A stretch of DNA of 8,518 nt from the NCBI GenBank assembly GCA_050256555.1, contig JBBWWC010000049.1, positions 1 to 8,518 of the forward strand, in the 5' to 3' direction. The notes below the pieces were generated by a model. That model was not told the DNA's origin. It did not search any database and worked only from the letters and a program-made list of their open reading frames with translations. This document shows, piece after piece, positions 1 to 5,422 of this stretch. The DNA comes from UBA1146 sp050256555 (GTDB lineage Bacteria > Planctomycetota > UBA8108 > UBA1146). Positions within the stretch are counted from its first letter, which is position 1. Each line of letters begins with the position of its first letter. A program made the position numbers and the translations under genes.

Positions 1-178
1 CCTGGCGACTTCCAACAATCGCCAGAGAGGCCCGTTCCGGCGCCAACTGGCCACTGACATATAAAAACCTGGGAGGTTGGTGAATCTCATCGAGAATCAC
101 CGGCCAACCAGGTTCTCCGGCTCGTAGCAGAGTGGGTGGTTCTATCGGGCTTTGGTCAGCATGCACAGCTCCGTCCAC
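1..178 (-). CDS. dprA: DNA-processing protein DprA (Smf), 5' part, cut by the window edge
   Basis: DprA binds incoming single-stranded DNA and loads RecA onto it during natural transformation. The minus strand is open from 301 to the left edge. Between about 106 and 2 it reads WPVILDEIHQPP, then FLYVSGQL, then LAIVGSR. This matches the DprA signature (YPxxLxEIxDPPxxLYVxGxL, then AIVGSR) at the start of the Rossmann-like domain. I chose GTG at 178 because GGAG lies 6 nt upstream and it is in frame. A GTG at 292 is also in frame but has no ribosome site, and the frame is closed by TGA at 302-304. From GTG178 only about 22 residues precede the signature, whereas most DprA proteins have some 80-100 there (SAM-like domain). 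The gene is therefore either N-terminally short or altered near the repeat. Family identity is fairly sure; the start is not. Confidence 0.72.
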   Translation of the reverse strand, partial: MDGAVHADQSPIEPPTLLRAGEPGWPVILDEIHQPPRFLYVSGQLAPERASLAIVGSRQ

Positions 179-254
179 TGGTTTCTCCGTCCACTGGGTT
201 CTCCGTCCACTGGGTTCTGTCCACTGGGTTCTCCGTCCACGCGTTTCTCCGTCG
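169..254. repeat. 16-bp tandem repeat over the dprA start
   Basis: The plus-strand unit is CTCCGTCCACTGGGTT. Copies start at 169, 185, 201, 217 (14 bp, CC deleted) and 231 (3' end diverged), with a partial copy at 247. On the minus strand each unit reads GTGGACGGAGAACCCA, so the GGAG of one copy sits 6 nt before the GTG of the next. The unit length is not a multiple of three, so each copy shifts the reading frame. Confidence 0.9.
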
Positions 255-467
255 ATATGTTTCGCAGATTTCGCGTCAACCCAAGAAAACACACCGGACC
301 ATCAGCAAACCAGTCTCATCATCTTGCAAGTGTCCATATGTAGTCATCTCGAGATGGCGAAGCACAACCTGGCCGCACGGCAGAAGATTTGCCGAAAATT
401 TTGACTTCGTGTATGCTCACAACGGGCGTTGCCGCCGCCCACTGCAGTTCATGGAAAGCTCAATTAC
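255..467. other. Divergent intergenic region between dprA and the rlmN cluster
   Basis: No coding region is convincing here. All three minus-strand frames entering the repeat contain stops in the stretch 270-340. On the plus strand a weak promoter candidate for the downstream cluster is TTTGCC (388-393), an 18-bp spacer and TATGCT (412-417). The -10 matches the one proposed for the tRNA gene but the -35 is poor. No convincing promoter for dprA was found. Confidence 0.4.
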
Positions 468-881
468 ATGATCCGTACCTCGAGAGTGGCTCCGTGCCTT
501 TTCTTCCTCGCTCTTCTCTTCTCACTTCTCTCGATGGGCCTTGAGGCGAGTCATGTCTCCTACCTGGATGAACTGTTCGAGAGCATCGATCGACAAAATC
601 TCAACTCGAAACAACGTGTCGCCATCAGAGCCCTCAGAAATCGTCTACGGAATGAACAGATGACCAGCCAGGCACAAGCCAGCCAAACACAAGCCAACTC
701 AATTTCGCAATCACAGATCAATGAGTTCTTGCTCTGTACTGCCGGAGTCCTCAACGACCACCAATTCCATAGAGCCACCGGAAATGCCAAAACACCCCGC
801 CAACAACTCCGCTACGAACTCAGAAAACTCCACGAGGAAATCATCCGAATCCAACACATCACCCAAAACCTTCAGCGATAG
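468..881 (+). CDS. Small exported protein of unknown function
   Basis: 137 aa. I do not recognise a family. Residues 1-27 look like a Sec signal peptide: Arg at 3 and 6, a hydrophobic core at about 9-24, and a possible cleavage after LEA. The mature part is short, polar and mostly predicted helical, with a Gln/Ser/Ala-rich stretch in the middle (QASQTQAN-type near-repeats) and a basic C-terminal helix. ATG468 is chosen because GGAAAG lies 9 nt upstream and the signal peptide follows directly. The same frame could extend to TTG429, but that would put a polar stretch before the signal. It is the first gene of a compact cluster, 9 bp before the lipoprotein gene, so cotranscription is likely. The mature protein is expected outside the cytoplasmic membrane. 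Confidence 0.7.
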   Translation: MIRTSRVAPCLFFLALLFSLLSMGLEASHVSYLDELFESIDRQNLNSKQRVAIRALRNRLRNEQMTSQAQASQTQANSISQSQINEFLLCTAGVLNDHQFHRATGNAKTPRQQLRYELRKLHEEIIRIQHITQNLQR

Positions 882-890
882 GAACAGGAT

Positions 891-1535
891 TTGACTACTG
901 CGTTCTTCGGGTATGGCTGCACAAAGACAAGTCGCAGCCGTAACTCAGCCAGCTCCAACCTTCACGGCTGCTGTAACGCAGTCGTTCTCCTGTGGCTCGT
1001 GACAATGATCGGCTGTCAGACCGTCCCAGGATCACAGACGTCAAACTCCAGCACACAGAAACTTCAAGAGGAGACACTCTGGAGCCCAACACTCCATTGG
1101 TCCGGAGCACGATTCCGCTTTGAGCTTCGCGCCGATGAAAAGAATCCAAAACCGCAATTCGAACGAGGCCGCCAAGGCGATATACTTCGTGTAGGTGATC
1201 TTGAAATAGAACTGATCCGAACTCGTTTCCGGATCGCTGGTGTCATGTATCGTTGGGATCCCACCAGTATTATCTGGATCCATCGAACGCCAACCAAAGG
1301 ACGTTCTTTCTATCGACAGGAAGGCCTGATGCAGATGACCTGGATCAGCGACGGAAAAAACCCTGTCGTCGAAGAACAACGAGCCGATGGCTCGATGGTC
1401 TGGACCGTTGGCCCGGCCCGAGTCACCCGGGACAAGGACGGCACCGTTCATTATCAGGGTCGTAGCCGTGACCAGACGAGAAGTGGCCCCTGGAAGATCC
1501 TCATCGACCAGGGCGGAAAATTGATCGGGAAATAG
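891..1535 (+). CDS. Predicted lipoprotein of unknown function
   Basis: 214 aa, starting at TTG891 with AGGA 7 nt upstream overlapping the stop of the previous gene; no in-frame ATG lies before the hydrophobic core. Residues 31-42 (VVLLWLVTMIGC) form a hydrophobic segment ending in a lipobox, with Cys42 as the expected lipidated residue. The 30-residue polar/basic region before the core is long for a lipoprotein signal and includes Cys27-Cys28. After a Ser/Thr-rich linker (about 45-57) the mature part looks beta-rich, with many alternating aromatic and charged residues (for example MYRWDPTSIIWIHR) and no catalytic motif I can name. The gene is 2 bp before rlmN, so the two are probably translated from one message. 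The export signal is well supported; the role is unknown. Confidence 0.75.
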   Translation: MTTAFFGYGCTKTSRSRNSASSNLHGCCNAVVLLWLVTMIGCQTVPGSQTSNSSTQKLQEETLWSPTLHWSGARFRFELRADEKNPKPQFERGRQGDILRVGDLEIELIRTRFRIAGVMYRWDPTSIIWIHRTPTKGRSFYRQEGLMQMTWISDGKNPVVEEQRADGSMVWTVGPARVTRDKDGTVHYQGRSRDQTRSGPWKILIDQGGKLIGK

Positions 1536-1537
1536 CA

Positions 1538-2638
1538 GTGAATGACGAACAGATCCCAGTGAATCCGGCTCCGGATCCTTCCAGCCCTGTCACACACTTA
1601 CTCGATGGAACTCCTGAGCAAGTCGATGAAACCCTGAAGAAATGGTGCCAGGAGCAAAACCTTCCAGGATTCCGGGCCAAGCAGGTTCGCCAGCATCTGT
1701 TCGAGCAGAAAACACTCGACCCGCTCGAGATGACTTCCTTACCCGTAGCTCTACGACAAGAACTGGCCACTGGACTGCTCAGGTCCCCATTTCAGGAAAC
1801 TCATCTACAACGGTCGGTCGATGGCACCATCAAGTTTCGTTTCCTGCTACTCGATGGCCTGTCCATCGAATCGGTCTGGATCCCCAGTGGTGATCGAGGA
1901 ACCCTTTGCGTCTCCAGCCAGGTCGGCTGTGCCGCAGGCTGCACCTTCTGCGCCACAGGAACCATGAAACTTGCGAGAAATCTTCAGCCCCGAGAAATTC
2001 TAGGACAGTGGCTGGCCGTTCATACCGCAACCGTTGCCGAAGATCTGGTAGGAGTCACCCAGGTAGTTTTCATGGGCATGGGCGAACCGCTCCATAATTA
2101 CTCTGCGGTTTCTCAGACCATCGATTGGTTTTCTTCGCCGCAGGCTTTTCATTTCAGCCCCAGGCGAGTCACCGTTTCAACGGTCGGAATCGTTCCCAAA
2201 ATACGCGAGCTGGTGACTCGACATCCTCAGGTACGTTTAGCCGTCAGCCTCCACAGCGCCATCGAAAAAACAAGGAACCAGATCGTCCCCATCAACGCAC
2301 GTCATGATCTCGAAGAACTTTCCGACGTACTCGAAGAGATTGGCAGTGACACCCGCCGGATCAGCCTTGAATACGTCATCTTGCCCGGCATCAATGACTC
2401 TGCAGAAGAAGCGAAAGCTCTTGCGACCTTCGCCTGGCGCTGTGATGCCCACATCAATTTACTACCATTCCACCCCTTTGAAGGCGCCCCCTTTGAAGCA
2501 ACCACCGACAAACAGGTGAAACGGTTCCTGGAAATGATGGAAACCGAATATGAAGGGCCCGTGACCGCCCGTAAGAGCCGAGGCCTTGATATCGCAGGGG
2601 CCTGTGGCCAGCTGGTTCTTCAGTCACACCGTCAATAA
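1538..2638 (+). CDS. rlmN: RlmN: dual-specificity 23S rRNA A2503 / tRNA A37 C2-methyltransferase
   Basis: A cytoplasmic radical SAM enzyme that methylates C2 of A2503 in 23S rRNA and A37 of some tRNAs, supporting decoding accuracy. The radical SAM cluster motif CxxxCxxC is at Cys131, Cys135 and Cys138 (VGCAAGCTFC). The SAM-binding GMGEP motif is at 180-184. The methyl-carrier Cys356 lies in GACGQL near the C-terminus. Glu111 and Cys124 match E. coli Glu105 and Cys118 with the same spacing. At 366 aa the length is normal. A Pro-rich 20-residue N-terminus precedes the usual accessory domain. The start is GTG1538, 2 bp after the lipoprotein stop, with GGGA 7 nt upstream. Nothing points to Cfr, the A2503 C8-methylating relative linked to antibiotic resistance, and a chromosomal housekeeping role is most likely. 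All catalytic residues are present. Confidence 0.97.
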   Translation: MNDEQIPVNPAPDPSSPVTHLLDGTPEQVDETLKKWCQEQNLPGFRAKQVRQHLFEQKTLDPLEMTSLPVALRQELATGLLRSPFQETHLQRSVDGTIKFRFLLLDGLSIESVWIPSGDRGTLCVSSQVGCAAGCTFCATGTMKLARNLQPREILGQWLAVHTATVAEDLVGVTQVVFMGMGEPLHNYSAVSQTIDWFSSPQAFHFSPRRVTVSTVGIVPKIRELVTRHPQVRLAVSLHSAIEKTRNQIVPINARHDLEELSDVLEEIGSDTRRISLEYVILPGINDSAEEAKALATFAWRCDAHINLLPFHPFEGAPFEATTDKQVKRFLEMMETEYEGPVTARKSRGLDIAGACGQLVLQSHRQ

Positions 2639-2655
2639 TCAACATCGAGCAGCAC

Positions 2656-2699
2656 AAAAAAAGACGGGGTGGTAACGCCAAGCGTTACCACCCCGTCTT
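2656..2699 (-). terminator. Intrinsic terminator of the LolA-like gene
   Basis: A perfect 17-bp inverted repeat (2661-2677 with 2683-2699) has loop CCAAG, or an 18-bp stem with a 3-nt loop. On the minus strand it is followed by seven T (complement of 2656-2662) and starts 22 nt after the stop at 2721. On the plus strand the hairpin is followed by A, not T, so it should work mainly for the minus-strand block, although rlmN converges on it. Confidence 0.9.
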
Positions 2700-2720
2700 C
2701 AAAAAAAGCAGCGATACGAC

Positions 2721-3845
2721 CTAACGCCCATCCCCTGCCGGAGCTGGTGTCGGTGTCGGAGCGGGTGTCGGAGCCGGTTTCGGTGCTGGTTTTGGCTTGG
2801 GCTTCTCCCAGACCGGTTTCGGCTTCGGCTTCGGCTTTTCCCAGACCGGCTTCTTTTCTCCATCGGCAGGCTTGGGAGTCTCCTCCTCCTTGGCACGAGC
2901 CGCTTCGCGCTCCTTACGCACCTCTGCGAAGGAACGGCCTTCCGGACGCCCGAAGACGCTCGAAGCCACACCTGCATTGAGAGTGATCTCATCAAAGTTC
3001 ACTTCGAGACTCAGCTCTCCATCTTCGAAAATCTTTTTCGAGGTGGGAGTCTTGATCCAGCGATTGCGATCATCGCTGAACCGAATCCGCGTGTAATCGG
3101 CAAAGAAGACTTCCTTGGTTACCACGGCAGGAGCCTGACCTTCACGCCACATTTTCCGCAACAACAAGCCATCTTCATCGGAAAAGGCAAAAGTCAGGAC
3201 TTGATTACCGGCAAAGGATTTCAACTCAACCAGCTTGCACTCCTTGCCGAGAACAACGTCTTCCCCCTTCAAGGTGGCTGTATAGCCATTATCTTCAAAG
3301 GTCACAAAGAAGTCATCGATATGCTTGTCCCAGACAAAAACAATCAGCGTTTTTCCGGCGAGTGGCGAAACCGCCCCCATCGCCTTGACCCATGCTTTCT
3401 CCCCGTCATAAACCTGCGTGAAGTTCAACGGCTCATTGTTCTTGGTCAAGCCAAGACCTGGCAGCTGCCACTCTTCACGAATCATGAGCGCACCTTCACC
3501 GGTACGCTTGAGGAAACGAGACATCTTCATGATCGTCTCATTGGTCGGATCTATTTTTTTATTACGAAAACGCTCGACACGGTCCGCAATGGAAAGCATT
3601 GCTTCTCTACCACCTACGGCATCGAGATAGCGATTGATCACTTCCAATGCAGCAGGATCACTCTGCGGGATCCCCAGATCATCTCCGTCGAGAATGTCAT
3701 CCACCGGAACGTCTTGCTTCGCTTGCTTGTCCACTGGTGCAGGATCTTGTAAGGCAAAGGCAGCATTGTTTGGCAAAATCCAGCAAAGGGTTGCCAGTAA
3801 CAAAATGCTGGCGAAAAACTTACCAGCGAGAGATCCAAGATTCAT
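2721..3845 (-). CDS. Exported LolA-like (outer-membrane lipoprotein-sorting-like) protein with Pro/Lys-rich tail
   Basis: 374 aa. ATG3845 is chosen because AAGGA lies 6 nt upstream; TTG3860 in the same frame lacks a site. Residues 1-31 form a Sec signal peptide, probably cleaved after AFA. An acidic linker (about 40-62) leads to a domain of about 235 residues starting at ALEVINRYLDAVGG. It resembles planctomycete LolA/LolB-like proteins: a short helix, then a beta-rich body with FTQVYDGEKAW, FVTFEDNGYTATL, and at the end SLEVNFDEITLNAGV. These folds usually bind lipid or lipoprotein acyl chains, so envelope lipid handling is an inference, not shown. Residues about 305-374 are low complexity: a charged helix, two PVWEKPKPK copies, then a Pro/Ala/Thr run, likely an extended spacer or surface-bound tail. 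It follows the protease gene but has its own promoter candidate and terminator. Confidence 0.72.
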   Translation of the reverse strand: MNLGSLAGKFFASILLLATLCWILPNNAAFALQDPAPVDKQAKQDVPVDDILDGDDLGIPQSDPAALEVINRYLDAVGGREAMLSIADRVERFRNKKIDPTNETIMKMSRFLKRTGEGALMIREEWQLPGLGLTKNNEPLNFTQVYDGEKAWVKAMGAVSPLAGKTLIVFVWDKHIDDFFVTFEDNGYTATLKGEDVVLGKECKLVELKSFAGNQVLTFAFSDEDGLLLRKMWREGQAPAVVTKEVFFADYTRIRFSDDRNRWIKTPTSKKIFEDGELSLEVNFDEITLNAGVASSVFGRPEGRSFAEVRKEREAARAKEEETPKPADGEKKPVWEKPKPKPKPVWEKPKPKPAPKPAPTPAPTPTPAPAGDGR

Positions 3846-4022
3846 CGTCAATCCTTCCAACGGCCGTTCATGGCCTCATTCGTGGGGCTGAGTGGTACTC
3901 GGCCATGCGATCCACGAGACATACAAATCAAATGGTGTGACTCCCGAGCTGATCACCCGAGGAGACAATGTATATCCAAAGTATCCGGAAAGACCGGGGT
4001 TTCGGAATTTTCTACTTGTCTC

Positions 4023-4051
4023 AGGATACTCGGACAAGGCTCCCACGTCAA
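4023..4051 (-). promoter_or_regulatory. Sigma70-type promoter candidate for the LolA-like gene
   Basis: The minus strand reads TTGACG (complement of 4046-4051), a 17-bp spacer, then TATCCT (complement of 4023-4028). The boxes match consensus at 5/6 and 4/6. It begins 27 bp after the protease stop and would give a leader of about 170 nt before ATG3845. The leader contains an inverted repeat CTTGTC/GACAAG near its start and two CCCGAG direct repeats (3943 and 3956). Confidence 0.45.
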
Positions 4052-4077
4052 AATGCCCTGGAACCTTCTTTTCTGAG

Positions 4078-5271
4078 CTACAGCGAGCCATCAGAGGCCG
4101 GTACAGGCCCTGAATCGGCGGTCCCGATCAGATAAGCAAAGCCTTCCCGGCGTAACCAGGAACGAACTGTATGAAAGGGCACAAAGAGGCCCATATGGGG
4201 CACTACCATGGGAGAGCGCTTGCCGTATGTGTAGATCATGCTGCTAATTCCGATCAATTCACCGGCTCCGGCGAGGAAAATTCCCCCACCCGAGTTTCCA
4301 AAATATGTCGGTGCATTGACCATCCAGTAGACCTCTTCACCGACCAGTTTGTACTTCGATGAAATCTCGCCCAGAGTCGGCAGCGGATTATTGCCCAGCG
4401 GACATCCCACCGCATACACCGAATCAAATACGGAAAGAGATTTACAATCGGTTTCATCGGCGGCAATCGCTACATAAGGCCATTCGGTCGCCCGATCGAC
4501 GCGGATCAGTGAAAGATCGGACTCTGGCAATGAAGCCACTTCAAAACCATCGAAGATATCCTCACTCAATCGCCCCTGAGCTGGATCAAAGAAACGGATT
4601 TCTCTGATCACGACTTCTTCAGTGGTCAAATCTCTAACTTCTTCGACTACATGATATGCCGTCACGATCCATGTTTTCCAGCGTCCATCGGCAGCCAGTT
4701 CACTGCTAATGACTACGCCACTCCCGACGGTTCCGTTACCGCGAAGTTGAACGATCGGATAAATCATACGGGTCGTTTTTTGATGATTCTTACGCCTCAC
4801 CGAAGCTCGAGTTTCGGTGTTGAGTGCTGGCAAAATCTTCTCCAGCTGAGAATCGAGATTCTGGATTTGTTTCTTGTTTTGATCGATCTCCTCACCAACC
4901 CAACGAAGAAGACCATCGCGGCGAGAATCGAGCACTTCAAGGATTCGATTGCGTTCTTCCGAGAGGATGTCCGCAGAAGCATTGGCGACCAGAGAATTCG
5001 GTAACAGAAGTTGCTGCGCGGCAACGGCAGCTTCGCCGGCAGTTCGATAGACAAACGATCCAGGGACCGTAGAACTATCAAGAAATGGGCCAACGAGAAT
5101 CTCAGGAGCTTGCGCCTCCTGCGACATTGTCGAAGAAGATTCGTTCGAGCTGATCGAACCCTCGGCTACGGCGACTTCGGTTTTCGAAACCGGCGATAGA
5201 GCCAGCACTGCGTACAACGTTGCAAATAGCACCGAAGCGAAGCACCAGTATTTCCGTGTCTCGTCTTTCAT
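4078..5271 (-). CDS. Exported trypsin-like serine protease with coiled-coil segment
   Basis: 397 aa. The S1-type catalytic triad is visible: His207 in TAYHV, Asp252 in SDLSLIRVD, and Ser327 in GNSGGGIF. The protease fold covers about residues 168-380. Residues 9-27 are a hydrophobic signal or anchor, so it acts in the periplasm or at the membrane. Residues about 99-150 (SADILSEERN to LPAL) are a long charged helix with coiled-coil character. There is no PDZ domain after the protease part, unlike DegP/HtrA, and the protein ends about 20 residues after SWLRREGF. ATG5271 is chosen because it begins the signal segment, with AGGA 10 nt and GGGGAG 2 nt upstream; the frame is open to 5379 but adds polar sequence. 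It lies 151 bp after the LeuRS-like gene on the same strand. The substrate is unknown. Confidence 0.85.
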   Translation of the reverse strand: MKDETRKYWCFASVLFATLYAVLALSPVSKTEVAVAEGSISSNESSSTMSQEAQAPEILVGPFLDSSTVPGSFVYRTAGEAAVAAQQLLLPNSLVANASADILSEERNRILEVLDSRRDGLLRWVGEEIDQNKKQIQNLDSQLEKILPALNTETRASVRRKNHQKTTRMIYPIVQLRGNGTVGSGVVISSELAADGRWKTWIVTAYHVVEEVRDLTTEEVVIREIRFFDPAQGRLSEDIFDGFEVASLPESDLSLIRVDRATEWPYVAIAADETDCKSLSVFDSVYAVGCPLGNNPLPTLGEISSKYKLVGEEVYWMVNAPTYFGNSGGGIFLAGAGELIGISSMIYTYGKRSPMVVPHMGLFVPFHTVRSWLRREGFAYLIGTADSGPVPASDGSL

Positions 5272-5372
5272 CACTCCCCGTTCCTGCAGCGGTCTTCCCT
5301 GGACCCGAGCTGAATCCCAACAAGAATGGGACTCATAAAGGAGATTACGATGTGGTGTAAAATGCGGCCAAG

Positions 5373-5389
5373 ACGTCAAGAATTGACGT
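5373..5389. repeat. Short perfect inverted repeat upstream of the protease gene
   Basis: A 7-bp stem ACGTCAA/TTGACGT with loop GAA lies in the 151-bp gap between the LeuRS-like stop and the protease start. It could be an operator or a short RNA hairpin; there is no T tract, so it is not a terminator. A weak minus-strand promoter candidate, TTTACA (5356-5361) with an 18-bp spacer and TATGAG (5332-5337), lies just downstream of it. Confidence 0.35.
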
Positions 5390-5422
5390 GGTTACAGCGG
5401 TTTCAAGGAAGAATCGAAAAGA

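Noticed and set aside
2..114. Strong inverted repeats (CTGGCGA/TCGCCAG at 2-25; AACCTGG/CCAGGTT with an inner stem at 66-114, followed by T residues on the minus strand) that look like terminators.
   Set aside because: They lie inside the dprA signature region on the minus strand, so they are coding sequence, and no minus-strand gene upstream would need a terminator there.
132..471. Plus-strand frames across the 16-bp repeat with repetitive products.
   Set aside because: They are translations of the tandem repeat in several frames, with no ribosome site and no domain; the minus-strand dprA frame explains the sequence better.
3201..3752. A 183-codon plus-strand frame antisense to the LolA-like gene.
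   Set aside because: It lies inside a well-supported gene on the other strand, and its product shows no signal, motif or ribosome site.
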